Source: Actinomycetes bacterium (lineage in GTDB: Bacteria; Actinomycetota; Actinomycetes; Streptosporangiales; Streptosporangiaceae). From it: 64,000 nucleotides of DNA. The notes under the pieces were generated by a model that did not search any database, was not told the DNA's origin, and saw only the letters and a program-made list of their open reading frames with translations. Position 1 is the first letter of the stretch; every line of letters starts with the position of its first letter. A program made the translations under genes and the position numbers. Positions 25,701 to 34,346 of the stretch are shown here, one piece after another. The DNA lies in the NCBI GenBank assembly GCA_025964575.1, contig JAOPYO010000195.1:1-64000 (forward strand). Reading direction: 5' to 3'.

Positions 25701-27609
25701 CGGCGTCGGCGACATGTCCGGGGACGTGTTCGGCAACGGCATGCTGCTGTCCCAGCACATCCAACTGATCTTCGCCTTCGACCACCGGCACATCTTCATC
25801 GATCCCACCCCCGACGCGGCGACGTCCTTCGAGGAGCGCAAGCGGCTGTTCGCGCTGCCCCGCAGCTCCTGGGAGGACTACGACACCTCGCTCATCTCGA
25901 AGGGCGGCGGGATCTATCCGCGCACCGCGAAGTCGATCCGGCTGAACCCGCAGATCCGCGATGCTCTCGGAATCGCCCCCGATGTCGCGGCGATGGCCCC
26001 GTACGAGCTGATCCACGCGGCCCTCTGCGCACCTGTGGACCTGCTGTGGAACGGCGGGATCGGCACCTACGTCAAGTCGGCCGCCGAGAACCACGCCGAC
26101 GTGGGGGACAAGGCCAACGACTCGCTCCGGGCCGACGCCGTCGATCTGCGGTGCAAGGTCATCGGCGAGGGCGGCAACCTGGGGATGACCCAGCTCGGCC
26201 GGATCGAGTTCGCCAAGGGCGGCGGCCTGGTCAACACGGACTTCATCGACAACTCCGCCGGGGTCGACACGTCCGACCACGAGGTCAACATCAAGATCCT
26301 GCTGGATCAGGTGGTCCGCGACGGCGAGCTGACCGGCAAGCAGCGCAACCAGCTGCTCTACGACATGACCACCGAAGTCGGCGACCTGGTGCTGCCCGAC
26401 AACTACCGGCAGAATGTGGTGCTGGCGGCGGCGCGTGCCCAGGCCACCGGCATGATGCACGTCCACTCCCGCTATCTGCGCAGACTCGAGCGGGATGGCA
26501 AACTCAAGCGGCGGCTGGAGTTCCTCCCCGACGACAAGACGCTCGCCGAGCGCAGGCAGGCCGGGCTGGGGCTGTTCCAGCCCGAGTTCGCGGTGTTGCT
26601 CGCCTACACCAAGCTGACACTGGAGGACGAGCTGGTCGAGTCGGCGCTGCCCGACGAGAGCTATCTCGAGAGCTGGCTGGTCGACTACTTCCCGACCCCG
26701 CTGCACGAGAAGTTCCGCACCTACATGGACCGGCATCCGCTCCGCAGGGAGATCATCACCACCCGGGTCGTGAACGACCTGGTCAACCGCAGCGGAATCA
26801 GTTTCGTGTTCCGGATCAACGAGGAGACCGGAGCGGAGCCCTCCGACATCGCCCGTGCCTACCTGGTCGCCCGAGCGGTGTTCGACATGCCGCGATTCTG
26901 GGCCTCGGTGGAGGCACTCGACCATCAGGTCGAGGAGTCCGCGCAGATCTCGATGCTGCTGGAGGCCCGCAAGCTCACCGAGCGGGGCGCCCGTTGGCTG
27001 CTGCACAACCGGCGACCGCCGTTCGACATCGCCGAGACCATCGACTCCTTCGCCGGCGGCGCGCTGGCACTGGCGCCCATCCTGCCCAAGCTGCTGGTCG
27101 GCCGGGATCTGGACGCCTTCGAGGAGCGCCGCTCGGACTTCGCCGAGCGCGGCGTGCCAGACGAACTGGCGGAGCAGGTGGCGATGATGGTGCCCGCCTA
27201 CTCGACGTTCGACCTGGTCGAGATCGCCCGCGCCACCGACCGGCCGGTGCAGGAGACCGCCGAGGTCTACTTCGATCTCGCCGATCGGTTGCAGCTCTCC
27301 CGGCTGCGCGACCGGATCACCGCGCTACCCCGCGACGACCGGTGGCGCTCGATGGCCCGATCCTCCCTGCGCGACGACCTGTACGCGGCGCATGCGGCGC
27401 TCACCCGGGATGTCCTGGTGACCACCTTGCCAGGGGCCCTGCCGGAGGAACGGCTGGCGGCCTGGGTGGAGAAGAACGAGGCCGCGGTCATGCGCTCCCG
27501 CCAGACCCTCACCGAGATCTGGGAGAGTGACAGCTTCGACCTCGCCACCCTGTCGGTGGCACTCGGCGCCATCCGCACCCTTGTGACGGCGAGCACGCTC
27601 CCGCGCTGA
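22780..27609 (+). CDS. gdh: NAD-specific glutamate dehydrogenase, 180-kDa type
   Basis: Oxidatively deaminates glutamate to 2-oxoglutarate in the cytoplasm. At 1609 residues it has the usual length of the large Bac_GDH family. A long N-terminal regulatory region has ACT-like segments (DGHFTFLGYRDYSL, RRFLGLFTHVAYSESIAHIP). The catalytic core (about 760-1200) has VARGGLRWSDRREDFRTEI and GLVKAQAVKNTVIVPAGAKG, with GGFVGKKLP after it, then GDMSGDVFGNGMLLS and the NAD-domain end NLGMTQLGRIEFA. ATG at 22780 has AAGGAG ten bases upstream. With the P5C dehydrogenase it would channel proline or arginine carbon into the TCA cycle. A conserved palindrome follows its stop. Confidence 0.96.
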   Translation: MGGKLEAAKDDLLKRAAEVCARTPGTGAADVGEALEFLRLYYRGVAPEDLLDRDPVDICGPAMAHRVLGEERPQGRAKVRAFTPTLEEYGWDPGHSIVQMVTDDMPYLVDSLTMELNRHELTTHLIVHPLLGVDRDVAGKLHGFRGNRDTDQDLDESWIHIEIDRTSDRELLDLLEADLQRVLHDVRAAVEDEQKMRSLAGAIAIEIAEQAPPLPHKEIAESVELLDWLADGHFTFLGYRDYSLSEDGAALRTIPGTGLGILREDKQESDSFAALPSEVRAKAREKRLLILTKANSRATVHRPHYLDYIGVKKFDAKGEVIGERRFLGLFTHVAYSESIAHIPVLKRKLDEVLARVGFTPESYDGQDLIEILEDYPRDELFQTSVEELEPIAMGVLRLRERRQLKLFLRKDDYGRYMSCLVYLPRDRYTTKIRLRIQEILRRAFDGVAVDYSAQVSESMLARLHVVVRSERGRQLPDVDADELERRLAGATRSWADDLVEAIVEQCGEEGSGVLTRRYGDAFPEGYKADFPARTAVADLKRLDLLTEPGETTINLYEPYNAAPGERRLKIYRLGSPISLSHVLPLLQNLGVEVIDERPYEIITADRSPAWIYDLGLRYEPSPDVADDEVKGLFQEAFRALWRGDIENDGFNALVLHVGLTWREAMVLRAYALYLRQTRTSFSKRYMEQVLLRNASLTRLLVRFFESRMDPSLAHGEDERSAGIAEEIEGKLDEVASLDEDRILRAYNAMIRATLRTNLYQNKPYLSIKFDPQQIPDLPQPRPKYEIFVYSPRVEGVHLRFGSVARGGLRWSDRREDFRTEILGLVKAQAVKNTVIVPAGAKGGFVGKKLPDPSDRDAFMKAGIECYKEFICGLLDITDNLVNGQVVPAPDVVRHDGDDTYLVVAADKGTATFSDIANEVAASYGFWLGDAFASGGSVGYDHKAMGITARGAWESVKYHFRSLGKDVQNEDFTVVGVGDMSGDVFGNGMLLSQHIQLIFAFDHRHIFIDPTPDAATSFEERKRLFALPRSSWEDYDTSLISKGGGIYPRTAKSIRLNPQIRDALGIAPDVAAMAPYELIHAALCAPVDLLWNGGIGTYVKSAAENHADVGDKANDSLRADAVDLRCKVIGEGGNLGMTQLGRIEFAKGGGLVNTDFIDNSAGVDTSDHEVNIKILLDQVVRDGELTGKQRNQLLYDMTTEVGDLVLPDNYRQNVVLAAARAQATGMMHVHSRYLRRLERDGKLKRRLEFLPDDKTLAERRQAGLGLFQPEFAVLLAYTKLTLEDELVESALPDESYLESWLVDYFPTPLHEKFRTYMDRHPLRREIITTRVVNDLVNRSGISFVFRINEETGAEPSDIARAYLVARAVFDMPRFWASVEALDHQVEESAQISMLLEARKLTERGARWLLHNRRPPFDIAETIDSFAGGALALAPILPKLLVGRDLDAFEERRSDFAERGVPDELAEQVAMMVPAYSTFDLVEIARATDRPVQETAEVYFDLADRLQLSRLRDRITALPRDDRWRSMARSSLRDDLYAAHAALTRDVLVTTLPGALPEERLAAWVEKNEAAVMRSRQTLTEIWESDSFDLATLSVALGAIRTLVTASTLPR

Positions 27610-27642
27610 CACCTCCGCCGTGATCTGCCCGCGCACCATCTT

Positions 27643-27685
27643 CCGTGATCATGCAATCGGTCGACGAACGATTGCATGATCACGG
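27643..27685. repeat. Long palindrome, copy 3 (gene-end repeat)
   Basis: Perfect 17-bp arms, 27643-27659 (CCGTGATCATGCAATCG) and 27669-27685, with loop GTCGACGAA. It starts 34 bases after the gdh stop and shares its sequence with copies at 906 and 14174. Confidence 0.85.
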
Positions 27686-27718
27686 GCGGGGCGGGGCGTT
27701 CAGCCGCTCTCTGGGTCA

Positions 27719-27781
27719 TCGGGTGCCGGCGGGCCCGCACGCAGCGGTCGCTCGGGATAGTGCCGGACCGCCGGCACCCGA
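27719..27781. other. 14-bp inverted repeat with 35-base loop
   Basis: TCGGGTGCCGGCGG (27719-27732) and CCGCCGGCACCCGA (27768-27781). It may act as a terminator for prfB-side transcripts. Confidence 0.5.
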
Positions 27782-27815
27782 CGAGTCTTGGAGGCCCCGC
27801 GTTCAGGGCCGTGAC

Positions 27816-27908
27816 TCAGTGGGCCGATCTAGAGGCCGAGCCACTGCGGGCGCTGAACAGCCCGAGCAAAAGAGGGAGCGCCGCGATTGCGGTAAGACGT
27901 CCACGCAT
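27816..27908 (-). CDS. Possible 30-residue hydrophobic peptide
   Basis: Small frame starting MRGRLTAIAALPLLLGLF and ending with a Ser/Arg-rich tail. GGGGGG lies five bases before the ATG. The hydrophobic core could be a signal or membrane helix. It is downstream of prfB on the same strand. There is no family support, so this could be chance. Confidence 0.25.
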   Translation of the reverse strand: MRGRLTAIAALPLLLGLFSARSGSASRSAH

Positions 27909-28020
27909 GAGTGCCCCCCGAGGGGTAAGGCGACGGTGCAGTGCACTCATCATCACACGGTGACGGAAAAATTACCCTGCGAATGCGAAAGTCGGCCTCG
28001 GAAGGCCTGTCAGGCCCAGG

Positions 28021-29142
28021 TCAGGAGGCGTCGGCCTCGGCCTCGGCACGGCGGAGCCAGCGGATCTCGGCGTCGATGAAGTCGTCGATCGCACCGTCGA
28101 GGACGGCCTGCGGGTTGCCCTCTTCGTGGTTGGTGCGCAGGTCCTTGACCATCTGGTAGGGCTGGAGGACGTAGCTGCGGATCTGGGTGCCCCAGCTGCT
28201 GGTGCCCTCACCTCGCAGTTTGTTCATCTCATCGGTCTCTTCCTGCCGCTTGCGCTCCAGCAGCTTGGCCTGAAGGACCGTCATCGCGGTGGCCTTGTTC
28301 TGCAGCTGGCTGCGTTCGTTCTGGCAGGACACGACGATGCCGGTCGGCAGGTGGGTGAGGCGCACCGCGGAGTCGGTCGTGTTGACTCCCTGCCCGCCGG
28401 GACCAGAAGATCGGTAGACGTCCACCCGCAGGTCGTCGTCCGGGATGTCGATGTGGTCGGTCTGCTCGACCACCGGCACCACGTCCACACCGGCGAACGA
28501 GGTCTGCCGGCGGCCCTGGTTGTCGAATGGTGAGATCCGGACCAGCCGGTGGGTGCCATGCTCTCCGCGGAGCGTGCCGTAGGCATACGGGGCCTTGACC
28601 GTGAAGGTCGTCGACTTGATCCCGGCCTCCTCCGCGAAGGAGGTCTCGTAGATCTCGGTCGGATAGCCATGACGCTCGGCCCAGCGGGTGTACATCCGCT
28701 GCAACTGCTGGGCGACGTCGGCGGCGTCCACCCCACCCGCCTGGGAGTTGATCGTGACCAACGCCTCGCGGGCGTCGTATTCCCCGGACATCAGGGTGCG
28801 AATCTCGAGCTGCTGGATGTCCGCGAGGAGGGTTGCCAGCTCGCGGTCGGCCTCCTCGCGGGTGTCGGCGTCGTCCTCCGCCTCCGCCAGCTCGTACAGC
28901 ACGCCCACGTCGTCGAGACGGCTGCGCAGTCCCTCGACCTTGCTCAGCTCGCTCTCGAGATACGACAGCCGGCGTGTGACGTCCTGTGCGTGGTCCTGGT
29001 CGTTCCACAGGCTGGGGTCGGCCGCCTCCTCCCGGAGCTCGGCGATGTCCCTGCGCATCACATCGAGGTCGAGTACGGCCTCGATGCCGGTGAGCGTCGA
29101 GTTGAGCTCCTTGAGCTGATCTACGGGGTCGATGACTGCCAC
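28021..29142 (-). CDS. prfB: Peptide chain release factor 2
   Basis: Recognises UGA/UAA stop codons in the ribosomal A site and triggers peptide release. 373 residues. The N-terminal coiled-coil domain ([20 protein letters not shown]) is followed by the anticodon-like SPF motif in [18 protein letters not shown], the catalytic GGQ in [17 protein letters not shown] near residue 245, and the C-terminal region [11 protein letters not shown]. The frame is continuous with no sign of the programmed +1 frameshift found in E. coli prfB. It lies upstream of, but opposite to, ftsE; in many actinobacteria prfB, ftsE, ftsX and smpB are co-oriented. Confidence 0.97.
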   Translation of the reverse strand: MAVIDPVDQLKELNSTLTGIEAVLDLDVMRRDIAELREEAADPSLWNDQDHAQDVTRRLSYLESELSKVEGLRSRLDDVGVLYELAEAEDDADTREEADRELATLLADIQQLEIRTLMSGEYDAREALVTINSQAGGVDAADVAQQLQRMYTRWAERHGYPTEIYETSFAEEAGIKSTTFTVKAPYAYGTLRGEHGTHRLVRISPFDNQGRRQTSFAGVDVVPVVEQTDHIDIPDDDLRVDVYRSSGPGGQGVNTTDSAVRLTHLPTGIVVSCQNERSQLQNKATAMTVLQAKLLERKRQEETDEMNKLRGEGTSSWGTQIRSYVLQPYQMVKDLRTNHEEGNPQAVLDGAIDDFIDAEIRWLRRAEAEADAS

Positions 29143-29312
29143 GACCCCAGCTTATCGGCGGTCTGCGGCGCACAGGGCGCCGAATACCCTCGGGTGGGCC
29201 GTTGCCAGGGTTGATGCGCAGTTGAGGCCGGTCGGACTCCGTATGAGTTCGTACGGATGGCAGAATCAGCGGTCAGCAAGAGTGGATTTCGGACGACCTG
29301 GGGGGCTGTACG

Positions 29313-30341
29313 GTGCGAAAGACGGCAGCCGCGCTGATGGCCGTGCTGCTTCTGCCTGGGATGACCGCGTGCGCACAGCGGAAGAAGACGCCCACGAGGC
29401 CGGTGGCCATCACCTCCACGCCCGCCCCTGAGGCGCTCACGCCGCAGGTCGCGGCGCAGGCTCTGAAGGAGTACATCAACAACGAGGACGTGGCCCGGGC
29501 CAGCGGTGACGAACGGCTGGCCCTGTCCTGGGCGGGCGACGGGCAGGCGCTGCTGACCGCGGCGGAGTTCCGCAAGTCGGCGTTCACCGGCGACCCGGTG
29601 CCCCGATACGTCTACGGCAAACCGACCCTGTACGTCCCCCGGCTCACCTCGTACCCGCAGTGGTTCGTGGCGTCGGTGGATCGCACGGTGCAGGGGCATC
29701 CGACGTCGAAGTATTCGGCTTTGATGGCGTTCAACCGCGCCTCGGTCTCCGGCAGGTGGAAGCTGAGCCTGTCCACGCTGGTCCTCAAGGGTGCGAAGGC
29801 TCCCCAGATCAAGGTGGATCCCGAGGGGTACGCGACGCCGCTGGCGACGTTCGACGGGGACCTGGTGATCAGGCCGCGCGACGTGCAGTCCATCCAGGCG
29901 GGCATGGCGGAAGAGGGCGCGGACAATCCCGGCCGGAGGGTCATGAAGCCCGGCCTCTACACCTCGGGCTACTACACGCAGACGCAGAAGGCCAAGAAGA
30001 AGGCCAAGGACGCCGGGCTCACCTACGAGCCCGTCTTCACCGCTACGACCTTCCCGGTGTTCGCGCTGCGGACCGTCGACGGAGGGGGTCTGGTGCTGTA
30101 CGCGCTGAGCCGCAACACCGTGACGTACGTCCGGAAGAAGGGCCTGCAGCCGGCCGTTCCCCGGGAGGTCGCCCACCTGCTCGACTCGCGGATCCTGAAG
30201 GACCAGCTGCAGGTCTGGGAGACGCTGCAGTTCGGCGTGTACGACCCGGCCAAGCCGAAGACGAAGACCGCCCAGCCCAAGACGGACGTGATCGCTCAGG
30301 ACGGTGCGGCGACCAACGCGGCCAACAAGGCGAGCTCCTAG
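29313..30341 (+). CDS. Predicted lipoprotein of unknown function
   Basis: 342-residue protein with the lipoprotein signal MRKTAAALMAVLLLPGMTAC (Cys20). The mature part begins with an NTF2-like stretch (QVAAQALKEYINNEDVARAS), then strands such as PQWFVASVDRTVQG and LMAFNRASVSGRWKLSLSTL, a central segment TSGYYTQTQKAKKKAKDAGL, and a C-terminal Lys/Thr-rich tail. I do not recognise a characterised family. Start GTG follows a GGGGGG stretch by about six bases. It is divergent from prfB and convergent with a small zinc-ribbon gene, separated from it by a hairpin. Confidence 0.8.
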   Translation: MRKTAAALMAVLLLPGMTACAQRKKTPTRPVAITSTPAPEALTPQVAAQALKEYINNEDVARASGDERLALSWAGDGQALLTAAEFRKSAFTGDPVPRYVYGKPTLYVPRLTSYPQWFVASVDRTVQGHPTSKYSALMAFNRASVSGRWKLSLSTLVLKGAKAPQIKVDPEGYATPLATFDGDLVIRPRDVQSIQAGMAEEGADNPGRRVMKPGLYTSGYYTQTQKAKKKAKDAGLTYEPVFTATTFPVFALRTVDGGGLVLYALSRNTVTYVRKKGLQPAVPREVAHLLDSRILKDQLQVWETLQFGVYDPAKPKTKTAQPKTDVIAQDGAATNAANKASS

Positions 30342-30343
30342 GG

Positions 30344-30383
30344 CATGTCCCCGTGGATCTCGTCCGTCACGAACGGGGACATG
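30344..30383. terminator. Bidirectional terminator hairpin
   Basis: CATGTCCCCGT (30344-30354) and ACGGGGACATG (30373-30383) are perfect 11-bp arms with an 18-base loop, two bases after the lipoprotein stop and 21 bases before the 3' end of the convergent small gene. Confidence 0.75.
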
Positions 30384-30404
30384 GATCTACGGGGCTTGCC
30401 CTCG

Positions 30405-30587
30405 TTAGTACATCTGACGGAGCACCAGCGCCAGGACGAACATCAGCACCAGCGCGAGCAGGATCAGGGCCGGCGGCACCGCCGGGCCATGGTGGTGCAC
30501 TTCGGCTCGGGTGGCTCGGCAGCTGGGACAGCGTCCCTCGACGACCGGACCCGAGCATCGAGCACAGATCAGATGTTCGCAGCTCAT
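30405..30587 (-). CDS. Small zinc-ribbon, single-pass membrane protein
   Basis: 60 residues. The N-terminal four-cysteine knuckle CEHLICARCSG...RCPSCRA (Cys3, 8, 11, then 20 and 23) is followed by HHHG and one transmembrane helix PALILLALVLMFVLALVL at the C-terminus. AGGGAGGGG lies about six bases before the ATG. Similar short Cys-knuckle/TM proteins occur near smpB-ftsX loci in other actinomycetes as I recall them. No function is known; the ribbon would face the cytoplasm if the positive-inside rule holds. Confidence 0.7.
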   Translation of the reverse strand: MSCEHLICARCSGPVVEGRCPSCRATRAEVHHHGPAVPPALILLALVLMFVLALVLRQMY

Positions 30588-30722
30588 CCTGCACCCCTCC
30601 CTTCCCGATCACTGCGGCCCTCGCTCCCGATCCGGTCCCGGTAACGGAACCCTGACTCGGATAGCTGGGTCGGTTACGCCCAAGTTGGACGATCCATGCC
30701 AGTGTCCCCTCTAGACTGCGGG

Positions 30723-30773
30723 ATGGCCAACCGGTCCGCCAAACCGGAGCCCGCTTCGGTAGATGTCTCCTAG
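30723..30773 (+). CDS. Possible 16-codon leader peptide upstream of ftsE
   Basis: Frame [16 protein letters not shown], ending TAG at 30771-30773. A TAGACT box (30712-30717) lies five bases before the ATG, compatible with a leaderless start. It would be read ahead of ftsE. Too short to support by composition. Confidence 0.25.
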   Translation: MANRSAKPEPASVDVS

Positions 30774-30847
30774 CTTTGGTTTTTCTCAGCCAGGAATACG
30801 GACACCGTTGTTCAACAGCCCCTAGACTGGCACGCCGTGATGCAGCC

Positions 30848-31537
30848 GTGATCCACTTCGACAACGTCACCAAGGTCTACCCGAACCAGAACCGGCCAGC
30901 CCTCCAGCATGTGAACGTCGCCGTAGAAAAAGGCGAGTTCGTCTTCCTGGTGGGTCCGTCGGGCTCTGGTAAGTCGACCTTCCTGCGACTCGTGCTCAAA
31001 GAAGAGCGTCCAACAACAGGTCATGTTCATGTGGCCGGCAAAGATCTCAGCCGGTTGACCAACTGGAAGGTGCCGCATCTGCGGCGCCGGATCGGTTGTG
31101 TCTTCCAGGACTTCCGGCTCCTCCCCAACAAGAACGTCTTCGAGAACGTCGCGTTCGCACTCGAGGTGATCGGCAAGCCGAAGCGGTTCATCGGCAAGGT
31201 CGTGCCCGAGGTGATCGATCTGGTCGGTCTCGAAGGTAAACAGCACCGGCTGCCCGACGAGCTCTCCGGTGGCGAGCAGCAGCGCGTCGCCATCGCCAGG
31301 GCCTTCGTCAACCGACCGATGATCCTGCTCGCCGACGAGCCGACCGGGAACATCGACCCGGCAACCTCCATCGGCATCATGAAGGTGCTGGACCGGATCA
31401 ACCGGACGGGCACCACCGTCGTCATGGCCACCCACGACGCCGCGATCGTCGACGCCTTCCGCAAGCGGGTCGTCGAACTCGAGGACGGCAGGGTCGTCCG
31501 CGACCAGGCGCGTGGAGTCTACGGTCAGGCCTATTGA
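30848..31537 (+). CDS. ftsE: Cell-division ATP-binding protein FtsE
   Basis: ATPase of the FtsEX complex, which drives septal peptidoglycan hydrolases. 229 residues of a compact ABC ATPase: [21 protein letters not shown], Walker [14 protein letters not shown]-loop VFQDFRLL, signature [14 protein letters not shown], Walker [13 protein letters not shown] and H-loop VMATHD. GTG at 30848 begins the family-conserved VIHFDNV; a start at 30776 would add a non-family leader. A TAGACT -10 box (30823-30828) suggests a short leader. ftsX follows 94 bases downstream. Confidence 0.96.
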   Translation: MIHFDNVTKVYPNQNRPALQHVNVAVEKGEFVFLVGPSGSGKSTFLRLVLKEERPTTGHVHVAGKDLSRLTNWKVPHLRRRIGCVFQDFRLLPNKNVFENVAFALEVIGKPKRFIGKVVPEVIDLVGLEGKQHRLPDELSGGEQQRVAIARAFVNRPMILLADEPTGNIDPATSIGIMKVLDRINRTGTTVVMATHDAAIVDAFRKRVVELEDGRVVRDQARGVYGQAY

Positions 31538-31631
31538 TCCATATGGCCCCCGCCATGCGTACTGAGTCGTAGGGCCACGGCCTGACCGAACACCCACGTG
31601 GAACCACCGATCAGCGAGGACAGCGAAGGAC

Positions 31632-32543
31632 ATGCGAGTACAGTTCGTCTTCCAGGAGATCTGGATCGGTCTCCGCCGGAACCTGACGATGACGATCTCG
31701 CTCGTCATCACCGTCGCCATCGCCATGGCGCTTTTCGGCACCGGTCTGCTCATCAGGGCTCAGGTCGACAACTCCAAGAGTTATTGGTACGGCAAGGTCC
31801 AAGTCTCGGTTTTCCTCTGCAACAAGGCGAGCTCGAACCCGGCCTGTAGCAAGCGGGACGTCACCGATCAGGAGAAGGCCACCCTCAAGGCTGACCTGGA
31901 GAAGATGCCGCAGGTCAGCCAGGGCGGTGTGATAGAGGAGACTCCGGCTCAGGCGTTCGTGCGTTTCAAGGACCGTTTCGCCAGCCAGCCGGGCTTCGTG
32001 CAGAGCACCAAGGAAGGCGACATCCCCGGCTCCTTCCGGGTCCGGTTGAAGAACCCGGAGCAGTGGAAGATCGTCGTCGATCAGCTGAACGGCAAGCCGG
32101 GCGTGGACCAGGTGGTCAACGAGCAGGAGATCCTGAAGAAGTTCTTCACCATCCTGAACGGCCTGCAGTATGCCGCGCTGATCATCGCGCTCATCCAGGT
32201 GATCGCGGCGGTGCTGCTGGTGGCGAACACGGTCCGGCTGTCGGCGTTCAACCGGCGACGAGAGACCGGCATCATGCGGTTGGTCGGGGCCTCGAACACC
32301 TACATCCAGCTGCCGTTCATCCTCGAGGGCGCGATCGCCGGCTTCGTCGGCGGGATCATCGCCACCGGACTGCTGATCATCGCCAAGTTGATGTTGATCG
32401 ACCGGTTGCAGGGCTCGCTGCAGTTCGCCAGTCAGCTGGGCTGGGGGTCGGTGATCCAGGTCATCGTGATCTCGATAGTCTTCGGAATCCTGCTGTGCGC
32501 CGGAGCCTCGTTCCTCACCCTCCGCCGCTACCTGCGCGTCTGA
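31632..32543 (+). CDS. ftsX: Cell-division permease-like protein FtsX
   Basis: Membrane partner of FtsE, 303 residues with four transmembrane helices: one at about 20-42 (MTISLVITVAIAMALFGTGL), then an extracellular domain of about 130 residues that in this family binds RipC-type hydrolases, and three helices at about 175-200, 230-255 and 270-292. The extracellular domain has two Cys (FLCNKASSNPACSK). GAAGGA lies close to the ATG, with a second GAGGA further upstream. The order ftsE-ftsX-(S41 protease)-smpB fits other actinobacteria. Confidence 0.95.
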   Translation: MRVQFVFQEIWIGLRRNLTMTISLVITVAIAMALFGTGLLIRAQVDNSKSYWYGKVQVSVFLCNKASSNPACSKRDVTDQEKATLKADLEKMPQVSQGGVIEETPAQAFVRFKDRFASQPGFVQSTKEGDIPGSFRVRLKNPEQWKIVVDQLNGKPGVDQVVNEQEILKKFFTILNGLQYAALIIALIQVIAAVLLVANTVRLSAFNRRRETGIMRLVGASNTYIQLPFILEGAIAGFVGGIIATGLLIIAKLMLIDRLQGSLQFASQLGWGSVIQVIVISIVFGILLCAGASFLTLRRYLRV

Positions 32544-32598
32544 TCGCGCTTTAGCTTCACCTGTGGCGCGGGCCGATGCCGGCGTCGGCTCGCGCGCG

Positions 32599-32604
32599 TA
32601 GACT
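32599..32604 (+). promoter_or_regulatory. -10 box for leaderless S41 protease transcript
   Basis: TAGACT, seven bases before ATG 32612, with no Shine-Dalgarno sequence in between. Confidence 0.45.
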
Positions 32605-32611
32605 GCTCGGC

Positions 32612-33784
32612 ATGCTCCGGCTCACGGGTCGTGTGCTCCACGGGACGGTCGTCGTCGTCGCCGTGGTCTGCGCCTACGGTGCCGGGATCATGAGCGGCGC
32701 CGGCCCGATGAAACGTACGCCTCAGGCGATCGAACCGGCCCTGCTCGACGAGGCGGCCGGTCGCATCGCCACGGAGGCAGCGGTGCCGGTGCCGCGCGGT
32801 GAGCTGGAACGCGCCGCCATCAACGCGATGCTGCACCGGCTGGGTGATCGCTGGGCGCACTACTACACCGCACAGGAGTACGACGACGTGCAGGGCCGGC
32901 TCAATGGTCGCTACAGCGGGGTCGGTCTGTGGCTGGGCGCGGCCGACGGTTCGGCCGTACGGGTGGCCAGTGTGCAGCCTGGCTCGGCCGCCGCGAAGGC
33001 GGGCGTACGCGTCGGGGACGTGATCGTCGCCGTGTCGGGCGTACCGGCCACCGGCTGGACCGTGACCAAGGTCGCGATGGCCCTGCGCAGTCAATCGGTG
33101 GCCGGGGTGGGGCTCACGGTCCGCCGGGGCGCGATGGAACACCGTTTCCAACTGGTGCGGTCACAAGTGCGGACCACCGACGTGACCGTGGAACAGCGTC
33201 CTGGCCACGTGCGGCTGATCCAGATCGGAGCTTTTACCCGGGGCGTGGGGCGGCAGGTGCGGAGTGCGGTGACCGCGGACCTGCCCGGCCACGCGGGCGG
33301 GATAGTCCTCGATCTGCGCGGGAACCCGGGCGGCTTACTCGACGAGGCGGTGGACACCACCTCGGCCTTCCTCGCCAATGGTCCGGTGGTCACCTACGAG
33401 AAGCGTGGCAGGGCGCCGCAGCGGTTCGACGTGACCGCCCCCGGCGATGCGAAGACCCCGCTGGTCGTGCTCGTGGACGCCGGTACGGCGAGCGCCGCGG
33501 AAATCGTGGCCGGGTCCCTGAGTGACCGGGAGCGCGCGGTGATCGTAGGATCGCGTACGTTCGGAAAGGGATCGGTCCAGGAACCGGTCCGGTTGGGCGA
33601 CGGGTCCGCGCTGGAACTGACCGTCGGTCGCTACCGGACCCCCGGCGGCCGTAACCTCGACGGGGTCGGGATCGATCCTGACGTGGCGATCTCCTCCGAT
33701 CGCCCACCCCAGGTGGCCGAGCAGCGCGCACTGGCCGTGCTGCACGGTCTGCTCGCCACGCTGCCGACGAAAGACCGAGGCTGA
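32612..33784 (+). CDS. S41-family carboxy-terminal processing protease
   Basis: Predicted membrane-anchored extracytoplasmic serine protease, about 390 residues. An N-terminal anchor ([17 protein letters not shown]) is followed by a PDZ domain (about 100-170, [20 protein letters not shown] and [14 protein letters not shown]) and the S41 core with [14 protein letters not shown], the catalytic Ser in [15 protein letters not shown] and the Lys in [17 protein letters not shown] 32612 is chosen because TAGACT lies seven bases upstream; ATG 32576 would add 12 residues. Its stop is four bases before the smpB GTG, so both are likely co-transcribed. Possible roles include turnover of tagged or misassembled exported proteins. 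Confidence 0.92.
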   Translation: MLRLTGRVLHGTVVVVAVVCAYGAGIMSGAGPMKRTPQAIEPALLDEAAGRIATEAAVPVPRGELERAAINAMLHRLGDRWAHYYTAQEYDDVQGRLNGRYSGVGLWLGAADGSAVRVASVQPGSAAAKAGVRVGDVIVAVSGVPATGWTVTKVAMALRSQSVAGVGLTVRRGAMEHRFQLVRSQVRTTDVTVEQRPGHVRLIQIGAFTRGVGRQVRSAVTADLPGHAGGIVLDLRGNPGGLLDEAVDTTSAFLANGPVVTYEKRGRAPQRFDVTAPGDAKTPLVVLVDAGTASAAEIVAGSLSDRERAVIVGSRTFGKGSVQEPVRLGDGSALELTVGRYRTPGGRNLDGVGIDPDVAISSDRPPQVAEQRALAVLHGLLATLPTKDRG

Positions 33785-33788
33785 TCAA

Positions 33789-34271
33789 GTGCCACGTGAG
33801 CAAGGGCGCAAGCTCATTGCCCAGAACAAAAAGGCCCGTTACGACTACCACATCGATGACACGTGGGAGGCGGGTCTGGTCCTGATGGGCACCGAAGTCA
33901 AGTCGCTGCGCATGGGACGGGCCTCGCTGGTCGACGGCTACGCTCAGGTCCGTGACGGCGAGTTGTGGCTGATGAACGTGCACATCCCGGAGTACCTCCA
34001 GGGCACGTGGACCAATCACTCGGCTCGCCGGAGCCGCAAGCTGCTCCTGCACAAGAGGGAGATCCAGCGGATCATCGAAAAGACCAGGGAGTCGGGATTG
34101 ACGTTGATCCCGCTCTCCTTGTATTTCAATGACGGCAGGGCCAAGGTCGAGATCGGGCTGGCGCGCGGCAAGAAGTCACACGACAAGCGCCAGGCCATAG
34201 CGGAGCGTGAGGGAAAACGGGAGATGGCGCGTGCCACTCGGCACCGTGGGCGGGCCCCCGGCAGTGTGTAG
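33789..34271 (+). CDS. smpB: SsrA-binding protein SmpB
   Basis: Binds tmRNA and brings it to stalled ribosomes. 160 residues with [20 protein letters not shown], the oligonucleotide-binding core [31 protein letters not shown] and the basic C-terminal tail [20 protein letters not shown] that enters the mRNA channel. GTG start; GAGG overlaps the end of the upstream protease gene eight bases before it. ssrA itself lies 2.4 kb downstream on the same strand. Confidence 0.97.
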   Translation: MPREQGRKLIAQNKKARYDYHIDDTWEAGLVLMGTEVKSLRMGRASLVDGYAQVRDGELWLMNVHIPEYLQGTWTNHSARRSRKLLLHKREIQRIIEKTRESGLTLIPLSLYFNDGRAKVEIGLARGKKSHDKRQAIAEREGKREMARATRHRGRAPGSV

Positions 34272-34346
34272 GACACCGGAACATCACCATGCGGTCGAGG
34301 TCTCGGGTGGCGGGGCATAGTCATGGGGGCGATGAAAGGATTGTGG

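Larger units (their letters stand above)
27610..28020. other. 411-bp gap between gdh and prfB
   Basis: Holds the third gene-end palindrome, a 14-bp inverted repeat (27719-27781) and a possible 30-residue peptide gene (27816-27908). Otherwise nothing recognisable. Confidence 0.6.

Noticed and set aside
24598..27006. Minus-strand open frame of about 800 codons opposite gdh
   Set aside because: Antisense shadow of a high-GC gene; no family motif, while the plus strand is an intact glutamate dehydrogenase.
28021..29142. Programmed frameshift in prfB
   Set aside because: The reading frame is continuous from the N-terminal domain to the GGQ domain; no in-frame TGA or slippery CTT-TGA was seen.
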